From IMG/VR virus record IMGVR_UViG_3300032287_003506, positions 1 to 38,094 of that record: DNA of 38,094 nt; one strand, given 5' to 3'. Each line of letters starts with the position of its first letter. Positions within the stretch are counted from its first letter, which is position 1. The notes under the pieces were generated by a model. It was not told the DNA's origin, made no database searches, and worked only from the letters and a program-made list of their open reading frames with translations. The translations under genes and the position numbers were made by a program. The DNA comes from a virus. Below, piece by piece: positions 15,496 to 22,433 of the stretch.

Positions 15496-16040
15496 GTGGT
15501 AGTGTCGCCTCCATGAGTTTCTGAAGCCGTCTGACTCCGAATACTCTCCAGTGCTTTCTGGTAGATACTCCAAGCCCGCACCGCTGGGATAGACAGGTAC
15601 CGCCCAATCTCCCCGAAGTTCATCCCGTCCAGCGTGTGCAGCTCGAACACGCGCAGCTCCTCCTCTTTGCCCTCCAGCGCCCTCTGGTAGATACTCGCCA
15701 GCTCTGAGACATCACCGACGCCCACGGCCCCGGCGTTATCCCTCTCAACCTTGCAGATCATGGCCTGAGTGATAATCACGTCACGGGTCTCCTGCCGTTT
15801 GCTCGCTCGATAGTGATCCTTGATTCGGCTGCGCACGACCAGGCGGGCATAGGCCGACCAGGGGCCACGCGCAGAGTCCCACGAGACGACCGCCGAGAGA
15901 AGCGCCGTGTGCCCCACAGAGACCAATTCCTTGACCTCCTCGGGCTTGTGGCTGAACTCATAGGCGATCAGGCTCGCAATGCCCACGGACGACGCCACGA
16001 GCGCCCTCTGAGAGTCCGTGAGTGGCTGGACACTCGTCAC
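15492..16040 (-). CDS. Sigma-70-like RNA polymerase factor encoded by the phage
   Basis: A 182-aa protein; GTG 16040 was chosen because it overlaps the helicase stop as GTGA, with GGGGGTGGG just upstream. Region 2-like text runs at residues 32-72, with ELVSVGHTALLSAVVSWDSA, RGPWSAYARLVVRSRIKDHY and R, close to the conserved sigma pattern for core binding and -10 recognition. Region 4-like text is EEELRVFELHTLDGMNFGEI then GRYLSIPAVRAWSIYQKALE, a plausible helix-turn-helix for -35 contact. There is no region 1.1. It resembles small alternative sigma factors. In the early operon it could direct host RNA polymerase to the three late promoter-like motifs. That link is inferred. Confidence 0.82.
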   Translation of the reverse strand: MTSVQPLTDSQRALVASSVGIASLIAYEFSHKPEEVKELVSVGHTALLSAVVSWDSARGPWSAYARLVVRSRIKDHYRASKRQETRDVIITQAMICKVERDNAGAVGVGDVSELASIYQRALEGKEEELRVFELHTLDGMNFGEIGRYLSIPAVRAWSIYQKALESIRSQTASETHGGDTTT

Positions 16041-18934
16041 GACCCACCCCCAGACTTTGGCAGGGGACACGTTCGCCGCCACCAGGACGCCAGTGTAAAC
16101 ATCCGGGCTCTCAGCTCAGGCTCCGCCGCTTTGGCCTCCTCATACCGACCAGGCGTGTCGTGCAGAATGCGCAGCTCTTCCAGCTCGGCTTCCAGCTTGG
16201 CCCACACTGCCGCCTGAGAAACGCTTGAGGCAGCGATCTTGCCCGAGTTGAAGTCTCGACGTGTCCACTCGATGAGAGCCTTCTCATAGACTCTGACCGC
16301 CAGCGTGTCGGCGGGGTCATGGTCAGCCTTCGGTGGGGGATTCTCCGGGAAATCGGATATCGAGGGAGCAAGCCCCACCAAGGCAGGCTTTTTCTTAGTT
16401 TCTTCGTTACCGGTTACACCGGTTACACCAGTTACACCAGAATCTATATTTTGTGTATGTGTGCGCGTACGCGTACGTGTGTAATAGGGTTCCGGTGTAA
16501 CCGGTGTAACCCGTAGATGTAGAGGCGGATTTTCCGGTGTAACCTTTGCAGATTCTAAACCGACTTTTTGGGCTTTTTGGGGCTCTCCAGTCGGTTCAGC
16601 CATGTCCAGCTCGTCCGTTTCGTAGGCGATGGCGATCCCGTCCCAGCCCCGAACGGCCTTACCGGCGATCTTACGTACAGGCGACGGCGATCCGCCCGCC
16701 CGTCGAAGTCGCTCGCTGAACTGGTTAGGGGATGCGTGCCACTTCTCCCCATTGTCCTCGCACCAGGTATCGTAGGCGCTCCGGAGTTCCTTGGTCGAGC
16801 ACCAGACGCCAGGACGAGCCACGCAGCACTCCTTAAGAAACTTGCCGATCTGGTCTTGCTCCTCGCGGTAAGAGGCGGAGCTCTCCAGAACGGCCTCGGG
16901 GGTTCCCAGGCCGTGCTCCTGCCACGCCAAGCAGCCCGCCACCATCCAGGCGAAGATCCCGTCTACTTCGGCTTGGAGCTTCGTCAGAAGATGCTTATCG
17001 CGATCCTCTTGAGGAATTGTCACACTCCACTCGATAAGAGGTAGACGCCGCCAGATTCCCTCGTCTTGGTTGCGGATCTGGGGCTTGTGGTTGCCGTAGA
17101 GAGTCAGCTTGAACTTCGGGACAAACTCAAAAGGCGATGCGTGTAAGTGCCGTGCGATAATCACGTCGCCGCCAGTAAGGTCTTTGATCAGGCTCTCATT
17201 GAATCCACGCCCGCCGATGATCTCGGAGCCGATGACCATTCGACGGCCCGCCAGGCGCGCGATATCCGGGCTTGCCTGACCACCCCGAGGTTTATCATCC
17301 GTCAAGACAGCAAAGGGAACGCGAGTCGCATAGTCGCCCATGACGAACTCTTCCATCGAGGTATAGATACTCTTGCCGTTGCCGCCGTCGCCAAAGTGGA
17401 ACGCCACGACCTGCTCGCCGGTTTCCCCGGTCAGGTTGTAGCCGGAGAAGCGCTGGAGGTACCCGCGAATCTCGGTATCAGGCTGCCACGTCGTCAGACA
17501 CTTCTCCCAGAGCGGCGCTTTAGCGTCTTTGTTGTAGCTCGCCTTGCTGATGTACGTGCAGTAGGCTAGGGGATCATGATCCCGTAGGGTTCCCGTCCGA
17601 AGATCGAGGATACCGTTCTGGCAGTTGATCACCATCGTATCGGAATCCCATGTCGAAGCCGTGGCACGAATGCGAGGGTCAGACTTTGCCAGATCCAGAA
17701 ACGAGCGAATCTTTCCCGCCTGGTTGCTTGCCTTGACGAACTGCCGCCAGAGCTGGCACTGCTTCTCGTCCTTGGGCTCTTCCTCTTCATAGAGAGAGCG
17801 GGCCACCATCACCCCAAAGTGCAGCACGGTACCGCCATCCACGTCTTGCTCCCACCGCTTGCCATCCCAGACCATCCAGCCGCGAGTCGGGTCAAAGCGG
17901 ATCTGGTCTGCAAAGTGGGTCAAAAACCGCTCTTTGTTGCCAACGTCCGTCCACTTCTCCGTGATGTACGATTCACCAAGAACACTTCCTGAAACTGCGG
18001 GAACCGATCCCATGAAGTCATCATCTTCGACCTTAGCAAAGTTTCGAGAAGGCAGTCCGGTACTCTTTGGCCTCGGCTCAGTCCTGGTCCAAGGTTGCCG
18101 AGCTGCTCGATTGTTGGCCTGCTCCCAGATGTGCTCCATGTCGTCGTCAAAGTCGGATCCCATGGCGGCCTTAAAGTCAGCAAGGCAGGCAAGCGCTTCG
18201 CCCGCCGAGAAGGCATTGTCGCGGAGTTGGAGAGCCAAGTCAAAGGCGGTTCGATTCCGCCCGCCCGGCCTCGCCAGCCCGATATATTTCTCCAGAAGTT
18301 TCGCACTGGAGACATCGGAAGAAACTGAACCAGCAAGCGATCGCAAAGCCGCAGTAGTATCCTTTGGCTTGACAGGCTCAGGATCGGCAAAGATCGTGTG
18401 ATCCAGAAAGACATCCTCTTCGCCCCCGTGAGCATAAACAAAGGCGTCTTCCAGCCCAGTCTCGGGACACGACGGCCAGAAGTAGATCCGGCTCGGGTCT
18501 TTCGTGGCGGCGTCGCAGTGTCCGCCCATGATCTCTCGATTAAGCTTCGCCCACACAGACGCCCATGCCGAGGCAGGAACAGCCTTCCTCAAGGGAAACA
18601 CTGCCCGCCACTTGGGCTTCTCCGGAGTGGACGAGAAAGACGAGTGGAGAGCCCAGACCAAGCCCGACCAGTTGGGGAGTAGCTCACTCCAGTCGGTACC
18701 GTCATCCACATCGGCGACAAAGCACGTCACCAGCTCGACGCCCGCAGCCCCCCGAGTCTCACCCGGCGCGTAGACAGTCGGAGACCACAGAGAGCCCTTC
18801 GCCTGCTTGCCGTCAGCTTTGGCGGGCTGGACAGTGTGGCGAGCAAACCGGCGCGAGAAAATATCCCACGCCTCAATTTTGCCCACCGGCATCCGATCCA
18901 GAACGCCCGTAAATGTAGAGAAACGTATCAGCAT
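16037..18934 (-). CDS. Primase-helicase, archaeo-eukaryotic primase plus SF3 (D5-type) helicase
   Basis: A 965-aa replication protein, of the type seen in P4-like elements, that unwinds the origin and primes DNA synthesis. The N-terminal primase-like domain shows VADVDDG (about 74-79), LHSSFSSTPEKPKWRAVFPL (96-115) and DAATKDPSRIYFWPS (141-155). A D5-N-like middle is at about 325-500. The helicase shows Walker A GDGGNGKS (515-522), Walker B-like RRMVIGSEI (564-572), a sensor-like LYGNHKP (612-618) and an arginine pair IWRRLP (627-632). The C-terminal part (about 797-841) is a low-complexity linker with VTGVTGVTG and TRTRTRTHT, encoded by the candidate origin. The ATG overlaps the RuvC stop as TAATG. 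Confidence 0.92.
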   Translation of the reverse strand: MLIRFSTFTGVLDRMPVGKIEAWDIFSRRFARHTVQPAKADGKQAKGSLWSPTVYAPGETRGAAGVELVTCFVADVDDGTDWSELLPNWSGLVWALHSSFSSTPEKPKWRAVFPLRKAVPASAWASVWAKLNREIMGGHCDAATKDPSRIYFWPSCPETGLEDAFVYAHGGEEDVFLDHTIFADPEPVKPKDTTAALRSLAGSVSSDVSSAKLLEKYIGLARPGGRNRTAFDLALQLRDNAFSAGEALACLADFKAAMGSDFDDDMEHIWEQANNRAARQPWTRTEPRPKSTGLPSRNFAKVEDDDFMGSVPAVSGSVLGESYITEKWTDVGNKERFLTHFADQIRFDPTRGWMVWDGKRWEQDVDGGTVLHFGVMVARSLYEEEEPKDEKQCQLWRQFVKASNQAGKIRSFLDLAKSDPRIRATASTWDSDTMVINCQNGILDLRTGTLRDHDPLAYCTYISKASYNKDAKAPLWEKCLTTWQPDTEIRGYLQRFSGYNLTGETGEQVVAFHFGDGGNGKSIYTSMEEFVMGDYATRVPFAVLTDDKPRGGQASPDIARLAGRRMVIGSEIIGGRGFNESLIKDLTGGDVIIARHLHASPFEFVPKFKLTLYGNHKPQIRNQDEGIWRRLPLIEWSVTIPQEDRDKHLLTKLQAEVDGIFAWMVAGCLAWQEHGLGTPEAVLESSASYREEQDQIGKFLKECCVARPGVWCSTKELRSAYDTWCEDNGEKWHASPNQFSERLRRAGGSPSPVRKIAGKAVRGWDGIAIAYETDELDMAEPTGEPQKAQKVGLESAKVTPENPPLHLRVTPVTPEPYYTRTRTRTHTQNIDSGVTGVTGVTGNEETKKKPALVGLAPSISDFPENPPPKADHDPADTLAVRVYEKALIEWTRRDFNSGKIAASSVSQAAVWAKLEAELEELRILHDTPGRYEEAKAAEPELRARMFTLASWWRRTCPLPKSGGGS
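16405..16544. other. Candidate replication origin: iterons and alternating purine-pyrimidine tract
   Basis: Three tandem 9-bp repeats, GGTTACACC (16412-16420, 16421-16429) and AGTTACACC (16430-16438), face three copies in the opposite orientation, GGTGTAACC (16494-16502, 16503-16511, 16536-16544). A partial unit lies at 16405-16411. Between the groups is a 32-bp strictly alternating pyrimidine-purine tract (16452-16483) with a 12-bp palindrome CGTACGCGTACG (16466-16477) and an AT-rich stretch. The pattern resembles initiator binding iterons flanking an unwinding region. It lies inside the helicase coding frame. Function as an origin is inferred. Confidence 0.6.
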
Positions 18935-19542
18935 TACTTCTTCAATCTCGTCTTCTTCGTCGCTTTGGCCTTAGCCATAATCGCCATCTTCTTCGCAGCG
19001 GCCAGGCCGACAGCTATGGAGTCCGCCTCGGCGTCCTGGTCTGCCTGGAGACTGAGCCCCATTATTCGATTCACCCCGGCGATCACCGAGGCTTTAAGCC
19101 GTGCCCGCTTGGCGTCTCTCTCGGCGCTGGTCTTGCCCGCCGACTGTGAGTACACCCCCGACGCCCCGACGGCTGCACACCCCGCCGCCCGGTTGATCTC
19201 GATAGGCTCCAGCCCATCCAGGCGAGACAGGGTAATGTAGGCACCCACCGCCATCACCAGCGCCTCAGAGGAAGCGTGTCCCCGTCCGCTCTGGGTCTCA
19301 TAGGCCAGGGCGGTAGGAGTGTGGTCAAGTCCGCCGATCCAGGCGGCCAGGGCGGCCCGAGTCTGTCTCATACGCCCGATCCGGTCTTTGAGAGCCGTTC
19401 GTGATCGAGGCTGACACGCCAGCTCGAAAGCATCGAAGGAAGTCACGGCCAAGAGGCGGACACTCCCGTCTTCCAAAACTTCAAGGAATGCAGCTCCGGT
19501 AAAATCCGTGGAAGGGTCAAGCGCGAGGAGATACTCGGACAT
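18934..19542 (-). CDS. RuvC-like Holliday junction resolvase
   Basis: A 202-aa protein with the RuvC-family RNase H-like fold. The N-terminus, YLLALDPSTDFTGAAFLE, carries the first acidic residue (D9) and the DPxxxxTG pattern. The second acidic residue lies in ALAYETQSGRG (E82), and the last pair in QADQDAEADSIAVGLAA (D170 to D174). It probably cuts branched DNA during recombination or before packaging. Length is close to that of bacterial RuvC. The C-terminus is basic (AKATKKTRLKK). The ATG overlaps the preceding stop (TAATG) and the gene is followed directly by the primase-helicase, which suits a replication role. Confidence 0.85.
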   Translation of the reverse strand: MSEYLLALDPSTDFTGAAFLEVLEDGSVRLLAVTSFDAFELACQPRSRTALKDRIGRMRQTRAALAAWIGGLDHTPTALAYETQSGRGHASSEALVMAVGAYITLSRLDGLEPIEINRAAGCAAVGASGVYSQSAGKTSAERDAKRARLKASVIAGVNRIMGLSLQADQDAEADSIAVGLAAAKKMAIMAKAKATKKTRLKK

Positions 19543-19775
19543 TACAGACCCTCCACTTTCACGATAAGCTTTCGTCGAGGTTGATCCTCAACAATCGCCA
19601 CACTCTTCGGATGAACCCGCTTAAACTCGTCCCACCAGGCTTCCCCATTGACCGCCCGGAAGTATTTCTGCCAGTCGCCCGGAGTCGGGAGAAGCGCAGC
19701 ATCGGCAGCGCAGATCTTCCGCAGCTCCTCGGAGGAGAGAAAAACCTCGTGCGTTTGGGACGGGTTGGGGATCAC
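19542..19775 (-). CDS. Small protein of unknown function (77 aa)
   Basis: A 77-aa protein starting at GTG 19775, which overlaps the upstream stop as GTGA. It begins MIPNPSQTHEVFLSSEELRK. The open frame continues upstream, but that stretch is occupied by the 56-residue gene in another frame. It contains WQKYFRAVNGEAWWDEFKRV and ends KLIVKVEGL. The charged, Trp-rich core may bind nucleic acid or protein, but no family is recognised. The upstream and downstream couplings (GTGA, TAATG) support the start and the gene. Confidence 0.65.
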   Translation of the reverse strand: MIPNPSQTHEVFLSSEELRKICAADAALLPTPGDWQKYFRAVNGEAWWDEFKRVHPKSVAIVEDQPRRKLIVKVEGL

Positions 19776-19942
19776 TTGCTCACCTTGCTCTCGGTCGTGG
19801 TAGAGACCAATACGCCAGAGCCAACTCGGGGAGTCGTCAGGATGTCGTCGAGGAGTCGGTTCACCACCGTCAGGAGAGAGGCTTTCTCCCCGCCTGGAGT
19901 GAACTCGACGACTATCTCGACGGGTTTCTGGGTAGACTTCAC
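19772..19942 (-). CDS. Small protein overlapping ParB-like gene (56 aa)
   Basis: A 56-residue gene from GTG 19942 (overlapping the ParB-like stop as GTGA) to the TGA at 19772-19774, which overlaps the next GTG. It reads MKSTQKPVEIVVEFTPGGEK and ends TTTESKVSK. The neighbouring long frame in another phase is a shadow. The two coupled overlaps and the plausible short beta/helix layout support it as real. No family is recognised. It explains a 160-bp gap between two well-supported genes. Confidence 0.65.
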   Translation of the reverse strand: MKSTQKPVEIVVEFTPGGEKASLLTVVNRLLDDILTTPRVGSGVLVSTTTESKVSK

Positions 19943-20712
19943 TTCTTCTCACCCTCCAGCTCACGAAGACGCATAAGCGCCTTATCCACCGATCCGTACT
20001 TCGTGCGAGCCCACCAGTAAATCTCAATCTCAGCCGGAGGAGCCTGCCGCTCTGTCCCTGTCTTCTCCGCCCGGACTTTCTCACGAACGACGTACTCGGG
20101 AGCCTTCTCACGCGCGCACTCGTTGGCAATCGCAGTAATGCGCTTTGTCGGGGTTCCCGCCTGGACGAGCTCCACCAGGGGACGAGCCGCCTCTTTAGAC
20201 AGCTCTTTCGTCGTGATCTGGGTCTGCACCGAGGCGGGCAGGGTCAGAAAGCCCAGCTCGCGATGAACATGGGCATCCGTCACACCGACAGCCTTTGAAA
20301 TCTCTCTCTGGCTCATGCCCATTCGTCGCAGGCGATCAAAGGCCCGTGCCCTCTCCAGAGGATCAAGCGCTTTTCGGTGGAGGTTTTCGACAATCGCCGA
20401 CACCAGATCCCCGGCAGCTATCTCCGCCTCGGGACGCCACGGGAGGCACAGACAGAGGGTTTCCTTAATCCCGACATCGTTTCCCGCCATGACCCGACGA
20501 TGACCCGCCACGATGTAGAACTTCCCCGGTTCCTTGGCAGCTCGCACAAGAGGCGGCTGGAGAATCCCGGATTGCTTGACGGATTGAATGAGATCGAAGT
20601 CCGCCGAGTTATCCTTGATGGTTCTGGGATTGTGCCCAGGGCGAACCATGAGGGACTCCAGGGCGACGACCTTAGCCACGGCGACGTTCTCGGGTTTCGT
20701 GCTCGTGCTCAT
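19939..20712 (-). CDS. ParB/Spo0J-like DNA-binding protein
   Basis: A 257-aa protein; ATG 20712 overlaps the preceding stop as ATGA and starts MSTSTKPENVAVAKVVALES. The N-terminal ParB-like domain shows VRPGHNPRTIKDN (about 25-37), SGILQPPLVRA and VAGHRRVMAGNDVG (GHRR in place of the GERR box), and ENLHRKALDPLERARAFDRL. A helix-turn-helix is at RRMGMSQREISKAVGVTDAH then VHREL. It ends with a charged tail. No ParA partner is in the genome. Orphan ParB-like proteins in phages may act as regulators, nucleases or replication factors, so partition is not assured. It is the first larger gene of the early operon. Confidence 0.82.
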   Translation of the reverse strand: MSTSTKPENVAVAKVVALESLMVRPGHNPRTIKDNSADFDLIQSVKQSGILQPPLVRAAKEPGKFYIVAGHRRVMAGNDVGIKETLCLCLPWRPEAEIAAGDLVSAIVENLHRKALDPLERARAFDRLRRMGMSQREISKAVGVTDAHVHRELGFLTLPASVQTQITTKELSKEAARPLVELVQAGTPTKRITAIANECAREKAPEYVVREKVRAEKTGTERQAPPAEIEIYWWARTKYGSVDKALMRLRELEGEKK

Positions 20713-21041
20713 CGTGCCCCCCGTCGAGTCCAAGGACTAGGAGACACGGCCCAGGCGAGGAGCCAGAAGAAAGCCAGAGCGCCCAGGGCGAGACCCTTCC
20801 CGACAGAAGTCCCGTGGTCAAGAGTCGGAGCCACCGCCAGGATAAGCCAGGCAATGGAGAAGAGGCGGAGCCAGAGCGCCACATTGAAGCGAATCTCCCG
20901 CAGCTTCTCTTCCTTGCGCAACATCTGAGCAATGGTCGTCAAGAGGCGAAGAGAGCCAACCTCACACGCCGCACAGTAGGAATAATGAACAGGACAAGCA
21001 CCACCACACCGGGCGCACCGTCCGAAGCGAATCATACTCAT
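20709..21041 (-). CDS. Zinc-ribbon membrane protein
   Basis: A 110-aa protein, MSMIRFGRCARCGGACPVHY. The first 27 residues carry two CxxC pairs (CARC, CAAC), as in a small zinc ribbon. Two hydrophobic segments follow, at about 57-72 (LRLFSIAWLILAVAP) and 84-101 (GLALGALAFFWLLAWAV). The N-terminal domain is probably cytoplasmic. The start overlaps the preceding stop (ATGA) and its stop overlaps the ParB-like start. The role is unknown. The 68-aa late protein at 9229-9435 has a membrane helix followed by a CxxC, so the two may be loosely related. Confidence 0.68.
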   Translation of the reverse strand: MSMIRFGRCARCGGACPVHYSYCAACEVGSLRLLTTIAQMLRKEEKLREIRFNVALWLRLFSIAWLILAVAPTLDHGTSVGKGLALGALAFFWLLAWAVSPSPWTRRGAR

Positions 21042-21295
21042 GACGCTTCCTCTCTGATTATTCTGGACACGTCATAGCTAGATTTCTTGTACGGCGTTTG
21101 CTTGCTAGAAATCGCGTTAAAAGTCTGGAATGTCCAGAAGGCAAGCCTCTTGCTAACCATCCGAATGATGACTTCGGGATACAAACCGGCCTTAGCCTCT
21201 CGGTATTTTTTCGCCCAAGACGACGAAAATCGGCGACACATCGCGATCCTCTGACGGCGAACTTTGACCCAGCGAGTCTTTCGGTTTAACTTCAC
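21038..21295 (-). CDS. Small basic protein of unknown function (85 aa)
   Basis: An 85-aa protein starting at GTG 21295, which overlaps the SWIM gene's TGA (GTGA). The open frame extends upstream into the SWIM gene, but the coupled start is preferred. It is strongly basic (MKLNRKTRWVKVRRQRIAMC and RRFSSSWAKKYREAKAG) and ends SRIIREEAS. The basic N-terminal half suggests binding of DNA or RNA. No family is recognised. It lies between the SWIM gene and the zinc-ribbon membrane protein in the early operon. Confidence 0.6.
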   Translation of the reverse strand: MKLNRKTRWVKVRRQRIAMCRRFSSSWAKKYREAKAGLYPEVIIRMVSKRLAFWTFQTFNAISSKQTPYKKSSYDVSRIIREEAS

Positions 21296-21648
21296 TTGGC
21301 ACCGTCCTTCCCCAAGAGCAGCTCCAGCGCCTCGCACACGGCAGCTCGACAAGCCCGCTCGTGTTTGCAGTGTCCGTAGTACCGGAAGCCTTCACAGGAG
21401 CACACGCCGTCGTCTTGGCGGAGATCCACCACGTACGGATCGTGCTCGATAATCTCACCCGTGCGCTTGTTGATCGTCGCGGGCTTCTGGCAGTCCCAGA
21501 TCGAGGTACCAGGCCGACGAGTGAACTTGTAGCCGTCCGCCTGGAGAGTCTCGGCGCGCTGGCATGTCGTGGCGAGCGCCTTAGCAGCACGGGTGGGCAT
21601 ACCATCTACGACGAGGGAGGAAACGGGGGGAGGAGATGAGAGGGTCAT
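21292..21648 (-). CDS. SWIM zinc-finger protein
   Basis: A 118-aa protein with the SWIM signature CxCx(n)CxH: VCSCEGFRYYGHCKH, ligands C83, C85, C94 and H96. SWIM domains bind zinc and usually nucleic acid or protein. The N-terminal part (residues 1-60) is less ordered in look, with KFTRRPGTSIWDCQKPATIN. The start overlaps the preceding stop as ATGA. Host-gene regulation or a partner role in recombination is possible. SWIM proteins also occur in Rad51-partner complexes and SNF2 proteins, but no such partner is seen here. Confidence 0.82.
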   Translation of the reverse strand: MTLSSPPPVSSLVVDGMPTRAAKALATTCQRAETLQADGYKFTRRPGTSIWDCQKPATINKRTGEIIEHDPYVVDLRQDDGVCSCEGFRYYGHCKHERACRAAVCEALELLLGKDGAK

Positions 21649-21905
21649 TTCGCCACCACCTGAACGGCGTCGTAGTCTTCATCCCAGCGAAGAACCGAAC
21701 CAGCAGGACAGACCGACATCGTATAAGCAAACTGGAAAATGACATCACTGGCTTCGAGTGTCTCAGGAGTGCAGAGAACAGTCTCCCACATTGAAACACC
21801 GTTCGTATTGCCAATCACAACCGAGCCATTTTGAGTACAAAGCACAAGCCCAGGCCCAAAGGCCACAAGCGCGCCACCAGAAGTAAGAAGATAGATCGGA
21901 TTCAT
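21645..21905 (-). CDS. Small protein of unknown function (86 aa)
   Basis: An 86-aa protein from ATG 21905, which overlaps the previous TGA as ATGA. It begins MNPIYLLTSGGALVAFGPGL. The frame opens five codons earlier, but this start fits the coupling. The N-terminus is hydrophobic (LLTSGGALVAFGPGLVLC), and the rest is beta-like (SVCPAGSVLRWDEDYDAVQV). It may be membrane-associated or may form a small beta fold. No family is recognised. It is the second gene of the early operon. Confidence 0.65.
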   Translation of the reverse strand: MNPIYLLTSGGALVAFGPGLVLCTQNGSVVIGNTNGVSMWETVLCTPETLEASDVIFQFAYTMSVCPAGSVLRWDEDYDAVQVVAK

Positions 21906-22141
21906 GCCGCCACCCCACAAGCCAGGCTCGCCGCCCGTGCCGCCGCCTCTTCTGCCGCCATATGCTCGCCGCCCCAGTTGCAGGATCGGTCAGAGCACAC
22001 GCGCACGAGGCGACCGTCGCGAAGAGCAGAACGAGTAGAGCCACCACACTCAGGGCAGTGAGTAGCTCGCTTTGCTGCACGGTTCGCCAAGATGGTCTCC
22101 GCGATAATGCGGGAGGTGCTGGGTTTGAAGTCGTTTCTCAT
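21902..22141 (-). CDS. Small zinc-ribbon protein, first gene after early promoter
   Basis: A 79-aa protein, MRNDFKPSTSRIIAETILAN. It has a helical basic N-terminus, then HCPECGGSTRSALRDGRLVR and VCSDRSCNW, four Cys in two pairs that look like a zinc ribbon, then an Ala-rich end. It resembles the small zinc-binding proteins of phages that bind DNA or RNA polymerase. The start codon lies 6 nt after the -10 box of a strong promoter, so the mRNA is predicted to be leaderless. It is the first gene of the early operon, so it may act as an early regulator. Confidence 0.7.
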   Translation of the reverse strand: MRNDFKPSTSRIIAETILANRAAKRATHCPECGGSTRSALRDGRLVRVCSDRSCNWGGEHMAAEEAAARAASLACGVAA

Positions 22142-22147
22142 GCTTAT

Positions 22148-22176
22148 ATTTTATGCCATATCTGCATATTATGCAA
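22148..22176 (-). promoter_or_regulatory. Early leftward promoter with internal operator O2
   Basis: On the minus strand: -35 TTGCAT (22171-22176), a 17-bp spacer and -10 TAAAAT (22148-22153). The ATG at 22141 begins 6 nt after the -10 box, so the transcript should be leaderless. The operator-like dyad O2 (22156-22171, CCATAT-N4-ATATTA) fills the spacer. It also overlaps the end of the Cro-like gene. Confidence 0.78.
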
Positions 22177-22396
22177 GCAAAAAAGGGGCAAGTCTCTTGA
22201 TTATTTCTTCGCAAGAGAGCCCCGTCGCCTCAGAAAGTTTCGGAATATCGGTCAGCCGCAACGCTCTTTTTCCAGATAGCCAGCGAGAAATAGTAGGTTG
22301 GGTAACCCCCAATCGTGAGGCGATCTCTTTCTGGTTAAATCCGGTCTCCTTCAATGGACGACCTTTTTTAGTTGTGATCCGAGTCGTTTCAGTCAT
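22169..22396 (-). CDS. Cro-like XRE transcription regulator
   Basis: A 75-aa protein, MTETTRITTKKGRPLKETGF. The open frame extends upstream, but ATG 22396 was chosen because it sits 7 nt after a good -10 box. A helix-turn-helix is visible at residues 22-44: QKEIASRLGVTQPTISRWLS then GKRALRLTDIPKLSEATGLS. The protein ends LAPFLLA. It is the size of small phage Cro repressors and faces the CI-like repressor gene. It probably binds the CCATA-type dyads and favours lytic growth. Confidence 0.85.
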   Translation of the reverse strand: MTETTRITTKKGRPLKETGFNQKEIASRLGVTQPTISRWLSGKRALRLTDIPKLSEATGLSCEEIIKRLAPFLLA

Positions 22397-22403
22397 TGAA
22401 TAA

Positions 22404-22433
22404 TTTATACCATATGAGCATATGGAAGCGCAA
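22404..22433 (-). promoter_or_regulatory. Promoter of Cro-like gene with internal operator O1
   Basis: On the minus strand: -35 TTGCGC (22428-22433), an 18-bp spacer and -10 TATAAA (22404-22409). The Cro-like ATG at 22396 is 7 nt away, so the mRNA has no room for a ribosome binding site. The perfect dyad CCATATGAGCATATGG-like sequence O1 (22410-22425, 6-bp arms, 4-nt centre) lies in the spacer. Confidence 0.78.

Noticed and set aside
16405-16544. CRISPR-like array
   Set aside because: Units are only 9 bp, are tandem without spacers, and occur in both orientations within a coding region.
19800-19820. Possible fourth late motif (AATACGCCAGAG)
   Set aside because: It lacks the CCTAT part of the core and the CCCCT element and lies inside a coding region without a following start.
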